From: Melitaea cinxia
Taxonomy: Eukaryota; Arthropoda; Insecta; Lepidoptera; Nymphalidae
Direction of reading: 5' to 3'
DNA: 64,000 nt
Assembly (NCBI RefSeq): GCF_905220565.1
Contig: NC_059412.1
Location: 12,248,125-12,312,124 of the forward strand
A model generated the notes under the pieces. That model worked only from the letters and a program-made list of their open reading frames with translations, was not told the DNA's origin and did no database searches. Each line of letters opens with the position of its first letter. Positions within the stretch are counted from its first letter, which is position 1. Made by a program: the position numbers and the translations under genes. Shown one piece after another: positions 53,050-63,960 of the stretch.

Positions 53050-53594
53050 AGCGCGGGGGCGCCAGAGGGTTATGTCAGACTCCTACTGACTAAAAACCAC
53101 CACGTGCTAGCAGTCATCCGCCTGGGTGGGGCGAGAGGGGTCGCGCTAGCATTCGCCACCTCGCCTCAGCGGTAGGCCCGGACAAAGCTTCCGGGCCCCG
53201 GCATGATGGTGGGGTGGCCTCACTCACAACAAGGCCACCCCTCAGACGTATGGGGTCGTGTCGTCCGGCCGGCCGAAGTCCCCCGACTATCGGCCGCCGA
53301 CCCCACTGTTACGAGGGGGGGAGGAGGTGGGCAAACCGCCTTCTCCTTGCCCCCGTACGTCTGCGCCGGAGTGGGCCAGCAGAGGCGTCTTCCTCTCTGG
53401 CCCGCTCCGCGGTCTCCTTCTGCGTCATTACCTCTTCGCAGAAGGAGACCACCGCCTGCCACGATCTCTCGCTGTCAAGCATGGCCTTTACGACACTCGG
53501 CAGCGAGAGATCCCGTCCGAGAACCGCTGAAAGCGTGCGCCGCTGCGGTTCCCAAGTGGCGCACACCTCCAGCGTGTGGAGCGCCGTATCTTCT
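53050..53594 (-). pseudogene. R1-clade non-LTR ORF2 C-terminus and 3' UTR fragment
   Basis: The minus frame from about 53592 to 53309 reads DTALHTLEVCATWEPQRR, LSAVLGRDLSLPSVVKAML, SWQAVVSFCEEVMTQKE and a basic RRRRTGARRRR end, the usual R1-clade ORF2 C-terminus with its Cys/His region end. The GC-rich stretch down to 53050 would be 3' UTR. It is much more GC-rich than the window. It lacks RT and endonuclease, so it is a fragment embedded in family B. Confidence 0.8.
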
Positions 53595-53689
53595 GGTGGT
53601 AGCGGAACTGTGTTATCTCTTAGTCGCCTCTTACGACACCCACGGGAAGAGAGGGGGTGGCTATATTCTTTAGTACCGTAGCCACACAG
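53595..53689 (-). repeat. Repeat family B, 5' part
   Basis: GGTGGTAGCGGAACTGTGTT to CCGTAGCCACACAG (reverse). About 90 bp of normal family B middle is missing between this and the part at 53049. Confidence 0.8.
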
Positions 53690-54700
53690 TACACAGTACA
53701 GTAATTTACTCATTAACTAATTGTATTACTTGACGTGATAATGCATGTTGTGGTAACCTATAATTAAAAGAGCACTGACATCTTATTGTAAGCTCATGTA
53801 TAACAAACTATTATTAATGTTCTTTTGTTGGTTATCCTTTAATAAATAAATAAATAAATAAATAAATGAATTAATCCGCAAATTGACTCGACTTACAACG
53901 TACACAAGTGACGATGTCTATAAATAAACCAAATAAACATGTATAGCTCGTGTTTAATCTAGTGGACGGGAACCGACAGATATTGAAGGTAATCGATTTA
54001 CACGCTCCACTGGGCAGGGTAAATGTCTTGAGATGTGCCTGAATAGACCATAATACTGTGTCTAATTATAAGTGACATGGCGTAATTGTGGGCGTTTCGA
54101 CACATGAACACATCGAAGACACGTCGGCTCTTTGTGTGACGTTTGTGTTTCCTGAAACCGATGTCTAATTAATATCGACAAAGGAGTGTAGTCGTGGACG
54201 TTTTGACACGTGAGCACATTGAAGACACGTAGACTCAATGTGTCACGCTTGCAACTTAGTACTTGAAGTCGAACCGTTATATTACGATCTTCGTATTTGG
54301 TGAGATTTAATAAGGTGATGAAAAAACTTTTTGAGTATAAGAATACCTACGTTCTGGTTCAATTATGTTTATCGATTGGTTTCGTGAAATTCGGTATTTA
54401 CTTTGATTAGGTTTTTCAGTTGAGTACCTATTTCTTCATTATATAACTAAAACTAAAAAAACTAAAATAGAATAATATTTAATATTTGATGCTGCGATGG
54501 TAGCGCAGTCTACCGGATCCAATGTAAAACATTCCAAAATTAACAACTACTTATAAATGAAAAATTTGTTAAATAAACATTTTCCAGTGGACCAAATTTT
54601 GAATCTAAACCATCCTCGAATCCCCTTGAACTCGCACAAAAAATTTCATCAAAATCCGTCCAGCCGTCTAGGAGTTCAGTGACATACACACGCACACAAG

Positions 54701-54762
<62 letters not shown>

Positions 54763-55127
54763 ATTTATATTGACCGTCCCTACAGATTTCGAAATAATGT
54801 TCTCAATTGTTAACATTGCGAGTCCTTTAAATGAAGGATTCATTTCTTTTAAGTAACCTTTCGTCGACCCAAGCACGTATTATGGTATTAATAACAAATT
54901 TTCAGCTATTAGGTCAACTTAATGTCGAATTAGAGAATTTTGAGAATTTTTACATAAATTATACAAACAGTATTCGTATTAGTATATATGTTTATGTCTA
55001 TTTATTTTTTATTAAGTGTGTCTTCTGATACAATAGAGCAGCCTAGGGTTAAAGCAGTTATCGGCGTGGGTATTGAGAGCTGACCACACCATAATCATGT
55101 TGTCGTACAGTAATTGTGTTTATTATC
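53690..55127. other. Spacer with a diverged duplication and a TA microsatellite
   Basis: 54082-54145 and 54188-54250 are diverged direct repeats (GAAGACACGT in both, 106-bp offset). (TA)n lies at about 54703-54760, next to a worn family E end (AAATCCGTCCAGCCGTCTAG). No gene seen. Confidence 0.55.
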
Positions 55128-55345
55128 AAACGAAAAAAATCGACTTCAATTAAATGGACTAGTAATACAATGTAAGTAGACAAAAAATAATTAACAAACG
55201 CACTAGATACTACGATTCTCAATCAACAAAATCGGTTAATAAACGAGGAAGTTATCCGCGAACACACATTTATATCGAATCTAATAATCGAATAAAAATA
55301 ATATAATCGGTCGAATTGACAAACCTCTTACTTTTTTGAAGTCGA
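55128..55345 (-). repeat. Repeat family D, diverged copy
   Basis: ATCGACTTCAATTAAATGG at the left and TACTTTTTTGAAGTCGATTA at the right, the inverted end pair of family D. Confidence 0.55.
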
Positions 55346-55427
55346 TTATTGATTGGTCAGTTGCACTTTGCGTCAAAATTTTCACTCGTAGCAACCACAT
55401 TCGAATAAAAATAAGAATCATCAAAAA

Positions 55428-55758
55428 TGATCATCATCATCATTACAGCCTAAACAGTCCACTGCTGGACATAGGCCTCCACAAGTTTACGCCAAAAATA
55501 ACGTGAACTCATGTGTTTTGCCCATAGTCACCACGCTGGGCAGGCGGGTTGGTGACCGCAGTACTGGCTTTGTCGCACCGAAGACGCTGCTGCCCGTCTT
55601 CGGCCTGTGTATTTCAAAGCCAGCAGTTGGATGGTTATCCCGCCACCGGTCGGCTTCTTAAGTTCCAAGGTGGTTGTGGAACCTTGTTATCCCTTAGTCG
55701 CCTCTTACGACACCCACGGGAAGAGAGGGGGTGGCTAAATTCTTTAGTGCCGTAGCCA
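55428..55758 (-). repeat. Repeat family B, full copy
   Basis: TGATCATCATCATCATTACA to TTTAGTGCCGTAGCCA (reverse). Confidence 0.8.
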
Positions 55759-56101
55759 AAAATGATACTACCAGTAAAAAGTTATGACGGAATACAAAAA
55801 ATTCATTCGAATTGATAACGTTTTCGCTTTTTTGTAATCCGGTTAAACATAAGTCGGTATCGTATAGTAGTCGACGGTACTAAGCACTCATAAAGCCCTA
55901 TACGTTTCTTCGAGTCCGAGGTTCTTACGGTCTTATTTAAATCGGGGAAACATGAAAGCTTAGTTTTCTTTGAAATGAATGTGTACAACGTTTCTTTGTA
56001 TTTGTAATGGACCATTTAGAATTGAACACGTATTTGGTTTTTGTGTTTTTTATATTTAAATATAATATGTTTTTTATGATCAAGAATATTACACAAGCAA
56101 A

Positions 56102-57050
56102 GGGCTATCCATAAATTACGTCAAACGTTAGGGTGTCGACGATGTGTGACATTGTGTGACAAAGGGTGGGGAGGGGTACAAAATTTTGTGACATCGTATA
56201 TCATAATATATCTAACTAGCTGGACCCTGGGGTTTTCACCCGCGTTGATTTGAGGAAAAAAATAGCCTCCCTTCTTAAAGCATACCTAACCTTCATTTAT
56301 AAATAATTTCAATTTTTTAGTTGTGCATGCCGGTAGAGCATTGTGATAGCGTATTAATATATATATGATTGTTAGTATTAAAACATGATATTTGATCTTC
56401 ATACCTATTGGTTAATTAAGTTTAAATTTATGTCGCCGTATTAGTTTATAATTTTTTTTCACACCTATTCTTAACTCGACGCCATATTGGCGCAACGATT
56501 ACAGCTATGGATTGTACCTGTTGCGCTGGCGGTTGCGGGTTCGATCCCCGCACATGACAAACATTTGTATTGGCCATACAGGTGTTTGCCGTGGTCTGGG
56601 TGTTTGTGCAGTCCTTGTGGGTCTCCCCACCGTGCCTCGGAGAGCACGTTAAGCCGTTGGTCCCGGGTGTTATCATGTACACCTGATAGCGGTCGTTACT
56701 CATAGTAGGAATATATCCGCCGGGCTGCTCCAATGCGGGTTGCATTGGAGCAGCGTGGTGGATTATGCTCTGATCCTTCTTCTACATGTGGAAAGAGGCC
56801 AATGGCCAGTAGTGGGATATTACAGGCTTAAGCGTTATGTTTAACTGATGCTGATTTAATTGCAAAAATAATTTAAATGGAAACAAAAGTAATGTCGAAA
56901 CTGAATCAATTAATGTCTGGGCGTAAAATTGTACAAAAGATGTCGTCACACTAGGTAGGAAAGAGGCCTTATAAATGTAACCAGCTGTGTCAAGGACGGG
57001 GGAGGGGTAAAAAATCGTGAAATTTCTGTGACGTAATTTATAGAGGGCCC
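56102..57050. mobile_element. TIR DNA element (ATAAATTACGTCA ends) with nested SINE
   Basis: Left end GGGCTATCCATAAATTACGT, right end reverse complement of GGGCCCTCTATAAATTACGT. GGTGGGGAGGGGTA and GGGGGAGGGGTAAAA subterminal blocks mirror each other. A SINE A copy and a family E scrap sit inside. No transposase; the superfamily is not assigned. Confidence 0.65.
56472..56832 (+). repeat. SINE family A, near-full copy with internal palindrome
   Basis: A box TTGGCGCAACGATTACAG, B box GGTTCGATCCCCGCAC, body CCCCACCGTGCCTCGGAGAG, tail GGGATATTACAGGCTTAAG. At 56728-56760 GCTGCTCCAATGC and its reverse complement face each other around GGGT, a small inverted duplication absent from the other copies. 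Confidence 0.88.
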
Positions 57051-57596
57051 ACAATTAGTAATTTTAAATATGTTAGTGTTCGAAGAGATTTTGTCAAATG
57101 ACGCTACGAAAGTTCTTTTGAAGCCTATTTGAATAAAGTTGTTTTTGATTTTTGATTATGAGATTTGCTTATCTATATACTTACGAGTATACTGAATACT
57201 CAATATACTCGTAAGAATATAGATAAGCTGAAAATATTTTAAAAATTTATTTTAAAGACGTTCTGTAAATAAATATATCTTATTAATACTTGTTCAGAAA
57301 TTGTATTCATATATCATTGTATCAGATATAACTTGATATAATTTGAAACATGAAATTTACGTAAGCGAAATACGAAGAATACGGCAATGCGAACTCTCGA
57401 AAAATTAGTTTTAAATTTCTCTGTCTCATTAGTTTTATGTTTTGAATTCTGTGAATTTTACAAGAAATACGTAATAAGGACGAGAGAAAGACTCCGAAAA
57501 TAATTAGGATAGATTTTGACACAATTTGTGTGGAACTTACGTCAAAATTCTATTACTGGTAAACAAATTGAGAAATAGAATATTGAAACTGGATAT

Positions 57597-57760
57597 ATGT
57601 TAGTATGTGGCGACATCTATCGCGTCACATACGAACTGACGTGTCCTACATCCCGACAACAATCGTTTCGGGGCAGTAGCCCATCAGACACAACTTCCGT
57701 CTGGTCGGAGGATCCTCCCTTTGCGATGGTGGGTGAGGAACTTAACTCCCCACTAAAGTA
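57597..57760 (+). repeat. Unclassified interspersed repeat (copy of 20225)
   Basis: GCCCATCAGACACAACTTCC, GTCTGGTCGGAGGATCCTCC and GTGGGTGAGGAACTTAAC. It shares order and spacing with the reverse strand at 20225-20345. Confidence 0.6.
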
Positions 57761-58948
57761 CATACTCAGTTTTGAAATAATGCTCATCTTTTGACAGCAA
57801 GATATCGTAATCGGTTTTATTAGATAATAAAATAAATTAAAATTGTTGGGAAATAACAATTGTAATTTCTTTTGTTATGTTGTTGAAATAACAATTTCAC
57901 AACAATTTTAATTTCTTTTATTATCGCCTAGTAGGATATCAAAAATCTGGGGTCGGAATTTTTTTTTTCGCAAAACCAATATTTATATTTTGTCGAGGGC
58001 CGAAATCGAAGGCGCTAGCTCAAAAGTCTGTTTCTATGAACTCTGTACCAAATTATCATCAAAATTATTACTTCTTTTTTTATTCTCTTTCTTCTCTGTT
58101 TTTATTTTTCTCTTTCTATTATTACTAGGGATAAAATCCGTGACCGCCAACGCTAGTCAATCGTGACCATGGCGTCTGCAACGTCAAGTAAATTTCGGTA
58201 GTTTAATAACGAGATTCGTATAAATGTATTTATTTATCGATATATCTTGTATATATCGCAGAGAATTGCTTCAAACACATGTATGTCATACAAAATAATA
58301 ATAAATTCAAAAGGCAGTGTTGTTTGAAACGTCCCGCATTGTGAGGAGGTCCCTCAGCCTGGAGCCTTATTTGCCTGCGGTCTGGGCCCAACCTGCCATC
58401 GGAGGACTGCTGTTTTTATATTTTTAAATATTTTTGTTTTGTTCTCTTAATAAATATATTTTAAAATGTGACAATAGAGAAATATATTGAATAAATGATA
58501 TAATAATAAAAATCATCTAATATAAAAAAAAATTATTTGGACAACAAGAAATATAAAATAATGCAGATGAGGAATTAAAGAGTTATTATGTCTATAAAAA
58601 TACATATCTATTAATGTTAATGTATAAATGTACAACAGCCAGCTGGGCCACTACCACTACGCCAACTTTAAAATCTAATTTTATTGTTTGTTGAATGGAT
58701 TTATTTGTAAAGTTTTATTTCAACTCGGATTTAAAAGCGAATTCATTCGCATCTGACCTTTGATACGATGTTGTTCGCTTTACGAGTACTTCGCATTTAA
58801 TTTCATTAGCGAACAGCAGCGAGCGGTTTTGTTTACGTCGAGGATAATCCCCACTAGGTAAAGACTGAAATGTCACTTAAACTAGACGAGCTCTATGGTT
58901 GCACCTGCGTCAATAATGGGAGTAATCAGTTTGATTTGTATGTGGTTA
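57761..58948. other. Spacer with one GC-richer repeat scrap
   Basis: 58335-58412 (CCCTCAGCCTGGAGCC, GGTCTGGGCCCAACCTGCC) looks like a non-LTR 3' fragment but could not be assigned. Otherwise AT-rich and empty. Confidence 0.45.
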
Positions 58949-59601
58949 CAGTGGCGTGGCATGGGGGGTGCCGAAGTGACCATGACCTCGGGCGGCAAAC
59001 GAAAGGGGGCGGAAAATCAGCACGATTTTTTTAATTTACAAAAAAAAAAATCCAAATCGCGTCCGCAATGCAACACACATTACTGTAGAATTGATTACCT
59101 CTTCCTTCTTTGAAGTCGGTTAATGAACTTAATTGTGTGATTAAGTTAGTAACAGAATGGTATCCAAGAGATAGTAAAAGAAATAGAGGAAGACAAGCGA
59201 AAAGATGGGAAGATGACTTCAAGAAAATAGCTGGTCCGTTATGGTCACGCTTAGCAAAAGATAGGAATACGTGGAAATCTTTAGAGAAGGCCTTTGTCGA
59301 CAGACAAGCTGTTCCACACAAACACCCAGTTGCCGATCATTCAAATACAAGTTAAATTTAATTAAATCAATGTGTTTTTTAGAAAGTAGGCATATATTAT
59401 TATGTATTAGTGTTAAGAAAAAAAGCAGCAATAAAGGCTATTTTATTTTATTTTATTTTATTTTATTTATTTTATTTATTAATGAACTTAATGAAAATTG
59501 TACTTGATATGTGTTTGTTAAATTAATTTGGTAAAAAAAAATGGTAGGGGCGGCAAATTTTTGGTGGGACCCGGGCGGTAAAAAGCCACGCCACGCAACT
59601 G
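58949..59601. mobile_element. hAT-like element with a nested non-LTR insertion
   Basis: Ends CAGTGGCGTGGCATGG (58949) and the reverse complement of CAGTTGCGTGGCGTGG (ending 59601). Flanking octamers TGTGGTTA (58941-58948) and TGTTGTTA (59602-59609) differ at one base, a worn 8-bp hAT duplication. Without the nested insert the element is only about 300 bp. Confidence 0.7.
59134..59478 (+). mobile_element. 5'-truncated RTE-like non-LTR insertion
   Basis: 345 bp flanked by an exact 14-bp duplication TTAATGAACTTAAT (59120-59133, 59479-59492). The frame to the stop at 59353-59355 reads TEWYPRDSKRNRGRQAKRW, EDDFKKIAGPLWSRLAKD and NTWKSLEKAFVD, the conserved C-terminal end of insect RTE-type endonuclease/RT proteins. 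The tail is (TTTTA)n. Dead on arrival by 5' truncation. Confidence 0.88.
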
Positions 59602-59864
59602 TGTTGTTAGGCTTTTTAGTTCACCTTTCAGTTTCGTGTTGATTTTGTCAATATGTGTATCACATTTTTGGAATTAACTTCTTAAGAAACGATATAACGC
59701 GCGCGATATGAAAAAATATTGGGATTGAAATCTGAAAGTAGGGAATGTGAAGAAAGCAAATGCGTAAAAGTGACGCTGAGAGTAAAGTTTTACAGAGCTT
59801 TTAGTTGTAATGAAAGATGAAGGTATAATAGTATAATACCAGTATTTAATGTACCGATACGAAC

Positions 59865-59945
59865 GCTTCAGCCTGTAATATCCAACTGTTGGGCATTGGC
59901 CTCTTTCCCCATGTAGGAGAAGGATCAGAGCTTAATCCACCACGC
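59865..59945 (-). repeat. SINE family A, 3' fragment
   Basis: GCTTCAGCCTGTAATATCCA to AGCTTAATCCACCACGCT. Confidence 0.75.
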
Positions 59946-60244
59946 TATATGAACAGCAAGCATAAATTTATGTTTTGATTTAGAGTTTTGTTTTTTTAAT
60001 TGATTATTTTAATGTCATTCATAAAGAGTCAACAAGAGTCGAGTATAGGAGCTGAACATTTTTTTTTATGTTTAGCTTAGCTTATAAGATACGTAAATAT
60101 AAATTTAGTTAATTAAAGCAGTACATATCATTATGTAATGATGGCACTTAGTAGAAGATCCTTAGTTGAGATTAAAAATAGTCAGTCTAAGATTTTTTTA
60201 GGCAACCCATCTTTAATATCTAATACTATTAAACGAGCAATTCT

Positions 60245-60247
<3 letters not shown>

Positions 60248-60292
<45 letters not shown>
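60248..60292. repeat. (TA)n microsatellite
   Basis: Long TA run, slightly interrupted at its left. Confidence 0.9.
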
Positions 60293-60298
<6 letters not shown>

Positions 60299-60600
60299 TG
60301 AATCTCGGAATCGGCTCCAACGATTTTCATGAAATTTAGTATGCAGGGGATTTCGGGGACGATAAATCGATATAGCTACAATAATTATCGTTAGAATACG
60401 AAGCTAAATTTCGCAATTGTCAATAAATTTGTAATAGCTCAAATGGGAAATCGGCCGGTCGTGATCGACAGAGAAGACCACGGTTCAAATCCTCATGTCT
60501 CCAGATCGATTTTTTTCCTTTTTTTTTCTAATTGCACTCATGTTTTTTTATTTAAATAACCAGTTCATATTTTTTATTATTATGTCGGTAAAATAGGAAT

Positions 60601-60911
60601 CATCATTCCACTGCTGGACATAGGACTCCACAAGTTCGCGCCAAAAATGCGTGAACTCATGTGTGTTGCCCATAGTCACTACGCTGGGCAGGCGGGTTGG
60701 TGACCGCAGCGCTGGCTTTGTCGCACCTTAGACGCTGCTGCCCGTCTTCGGTCTGTGTGTTTCAAAGCCAGCGGTTAGATGGTTATCCCGTCATCAGTCG
60801 GCTTCTTAAGCTCCAAGGTGATAGTGGAACCTTGTTATCCCTTAGTCGCCTCTTACGGCACCCACGGGAAGAGAGGGGGTGGCCATATTCTTTGGTGCCG
60901 TAGCCACACAG
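60601..60911 (-). repeat. Repeat family B, near-full copy
   Basis: CATTCCACTGCTGGACATAG to GTGCCGTAGCCACACA (reverse). Confidence 0.8.
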
Positions 60912-61873
60912 CACAATATAGAAATAGTATAAAAATAGAAAAATAGGAAAGCGTTATTCATATTTTATCAATATGTAATTCGTATTTAAAATATGATTTA
61001 CAAAAAAAACACGATTTACTAAAAATACCGAGTTAAGCTCGGTCACCAAGGTACTATTATCTAATATACTAAATTTATTATAAAGTATGTTTAATTCTAT
61101 TATCAGCTCAGTGAAGATCGACTTAGGTTCGGATCCTAGACTATATTTATTTCGAGAAAAGAAGAAGGGGTCACAAAATCCTTCCGCCTAAATATTAGCT
61201 GTACTTGATGTTTCTCACTGCTGTCAATATTTACACATTTGTATTAAAAGCGTTCGAGGGTCTCTACACGAAGTCCATTTTCGGTTTTCGAATATCTTGT
61301 ACAAATATTTGCGGCCGCGTTTAACTGTTTATGTTACTTGAATATTTCATCGAATGTCTCAAAATGTTTTAATATGCGAGCCCGGTGGTAGGTGGGCTTC
61401 CGAGGATTGATACTTTAATCATTGCTCGAGAAGAAAATTTTGATACTTTAAGGAACTGTACATAAATTCTTAGATTTAATAAAATTTTATGTTCGAGAAA
61501 TCGAGACGAAGAAGTTATTGACTTTAATAGTATTTTTAAGGCAACAGTAAAATTACTTCATCAAGATAAATTGCTTTTTGAAGATATAATTTTATTTTGT
61601 TTATTCGTAATATATTATACTATAAGAAGTTTTAAATACGAAGACGTCTATGTTTTTGCTATCGATCGCAAATTGTCTAAATACCATGTTTTATAGCAAT
61701 CGACTTACAAGAGTATGACTTGCAACTTCACTTTGTTATTGGTTTCTGTTTGAAAGTATCAAACATCTATTAGTTCATTCTATGTTTTAAATATATATAT
61801 ATTGAATTATTAAGTTGAAAGTTGTTTTTAAATTTTTAAATAGTAAAATACGGGCTGCATTTCTCTAAAAGAT
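60912..61873. other. AT-rich spacer, nothing recognised
   Basis: No coding or classified repeat sequence seen. Confidence 0.45.
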
Positions 61874-62165
61874 ATTGCTTCAGCCTGTAATATCCCACTG
61901 CTAGGCATTCCCCTCATTTTGGCCTCTCCCCATTTTGGAGAAGGATCAGAGCTTAATTCACCACGCTGCTCCAATGTGTGTTGGCGGATATATTCCCAAC
62001 TATGAGTAACGATCGCTATCAGGTATATATGATAATAACCGGGACCGACGGTTTAACTTGCTCTCAGAGGCACCATAGGGAGACCCACAAGGACAGACAT
62101 TCAAACCGTAAGGAAATAGTTGTACAAATACAACTATCCATTGCAAGCGGCAATTGTACCTGTCA
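61874..62165 (-). repeat. SINE family A, copy in reverse orientation
   Basis: GCTTCAGCCTGTAATATCCC, TTGGCGGATATATTCCCAAC, ATCGCTATCAGGTATATATG; the tRNA head is worn. It faces the next copy head to head. Confidence 0.75.
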
Positions 62166-62247
62166 CCAAAACGCCGATGTTAAGGCGCGTACATGGCACA
62201 CGAACAGACCAGAGCCGTTGCAGAAAAAAAAACTATTATAATGTGTC

Positions 62248-62723
62248 TTGTCGCTGGCGCAACGGTCACAGCACTGGTTACATACTGGTCATACAGATGT
62301 TTGCCGTGGTTTGGGTGTTTGTGCAGTCATTCTGAGTCTCCCCACCGTGCCTCGGCTAAGGTGCTCGGTTAAGCTGTTGGTCCCGGTCGTCATCATATAC
62401 ACCCAATAGCGATTGTTAGTCATAATAGGGAATATATCCGCCGACTCGCAGTTGAGCAGTGTGGCAGATTTGCCTGCAGATCCAAGACCCTCCAATTAAA
62501 GCGGCTGAAGGCTCCCGCAGGGGTTTGGTCGGTATTGCACCCCCAAGTGTTGCAGCCGGCATACGCTCTAGGACTGCCTACCCGGGCGTCCTGGATATCA
62601 CCCGTAAATGAGTTCCCCTACGATACCAAATAAAAGTGTGGCAGATTTAGCTCCGATCCTTCCGCTACACGTATAAAGTAACCTATAACCTAACCCAGCA
62701 GTGAGATATTAAAGGCTGAATTG
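62248..62723 (+). repeat. SINE family A, copy with a 163-bp insertion
   Basis: GTCGCTGGCGCAACGGTCAC (A box), CCCCACCGTGCCTCGGCTAA, TATATCCGCCGACTCGCAGT, then interrupted at 62472-62634, and resumes with GCTCCGATCCTTCCGCTACA to GAGATATTAAAGGCTGAA. The B-box segment is deleted. Confidence 0.8.
62472..62634 (+). mobile_element. Short retroposed insert with 14-bp target duplication
   Basis: 163 bp flanked by AGTGTGGCAGATTT (62458-62471, 62635-62648). GC-richer than the surroundings, with CGGGCGTCCTGGATATCACC, ending CCAAATAAA. A 5'-truncated non-LTR 3' end or a short retroposon is likely; the source family is not identified. Confidence 0.85.
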
Positions 62724-63639
62724 AATATTTTTTGTAACAAAATTATATGATTTAAATCAAAATAGAATACTATTAAAAATATTAGTTTAATTAGGTTACA
62801 TATTATATGTATCCGAGAACAATATGTGATTAAAAACATAAATTAATAAAACGTTTATATTTCAAGAAAATAAATATAGTCGAATACAACAGTGATTACA
62901 GGGTATATAAAACTTTTCTCCTAAATTATATTTCACAGTCAATAACGATACTGTTTAAGTTGCCTTGCTTTATTAATTTAAAATATAACTAAAACATTAT
63001 TGAAATTTTGCAAGAGCCACTTAAGGACTGAAGTGTTTCATTCAATATGAATAATTAACCCAAGATCAGACAAATATATTGTCAGAACTTGTTCTCATAA
63101 AACAAATTATTTAAATCAAACTATTCTAAAAACGCAACAATTTCTGTATATTTCCAAGTACTTAGAATATAAAATGAAGACTTGGAATATCAATAGACAC
63201 TGTACCGATAAAATGTGTACCTACTCGGTAATTGGGCGAGTCAATTCGCTACTAACTAAACTATAGCTTTGAATGGAATGAAATGGAATCCGCATGTAAA
63301 TATATGTAGTAAGAACCAGTGCTGCAAACATTTTGATTTTTTTAAATCCTTTTTTTAGTTCCTATTGGCGGGATTTGAGAGTCCAGCCAGTGCCAGGACT
63401 GCAAATCAGTCGGACAGATGTCCGATGTCTCACTGTTCTGTTGATTCGAAATTTAGAATATAATTTTTACCAAAAAATAGATTGCTATACAATCTCGTCT
63501 GCATAGTAGACTAAGAATTTAAAAGTACAATATATTGTATATTGTATCATTTTATATAATTTGTTTTTTTTTTTTAATTGTACACCTAAGTTATACACCT
63601 ACACACTATACTTTCTTGCACATACCTACCAAGGTTGGG
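62724..63639. other. AT-rich spacer, nothing recognised
   Basis: No supportable feature. Confidence 0.45.
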
Positions 63640-63715
63640 TGGTAGAAAATGCATTAGCGTTAAGCCCGCCTTTTGTACACACTTGTATTGTATTTATTGT
63701 ACAATAAAGAATTTC
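63640..63715 (+). repeat. 3' end of a CR1/Jockey-type element
   Basis: GCATTAGCGTTAAGCCCGCC, TTTTGTACAC and GTACAATAAAGA. Same end type as 18020. Confidence 0.65.
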
Positions 63716-63960
63716 AGAAATAGGGCTCCGTCAAGCATTCGTGGCATAGCTCTAAAATGCGAAAGACTCCTGCAGCCGAACTGGCTCCACACGTATCGAC
63801 TCGTCGTTCCTGTGGGCCTAGCCAGTGAGGTCGAGAGGGTGGCGCAGAGCTCAGGCAACTCTGCGTTTTCCTGAAGAGTGTCCTAGGCAACACAGTGTCT
63901 GTCTGACTCGTGTCGTCTAAATCGTCTGTAATAGACGGACTAAGGCCAATGATGATGATA
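63716..63960 (+). repeat. Non-LTR 3' end fragment with GATGATGAT tail
   Basis: GC-richer block (GTGGGCCTAGCCAGTGAGGT, GGTGGCGCAGAGCTCAGG) ending CAATGATGATGATAA. An open stretch to a stop at about 63872 may be the end of an RT ORF, but no motif is clear. Confidence 0.5.

Noticed and set aside
53203..53713. Several overlapping long open frames on both strands
   Set aside because: GC-rich R1-type sequence gives long frames by chance; only the minus-strand R1 C-terminal frame has family motifs.
56487..56560. tRNA gene
   Set aside because: A and B boxes belong to a SINE head; the cloverleaf is degenerate and other copies of the same unit exist.
59110..59355. 81-codon frame as a host gene
   Set aside because: It is the C-terminal end of an RTE-type element bounded by a target duplication.
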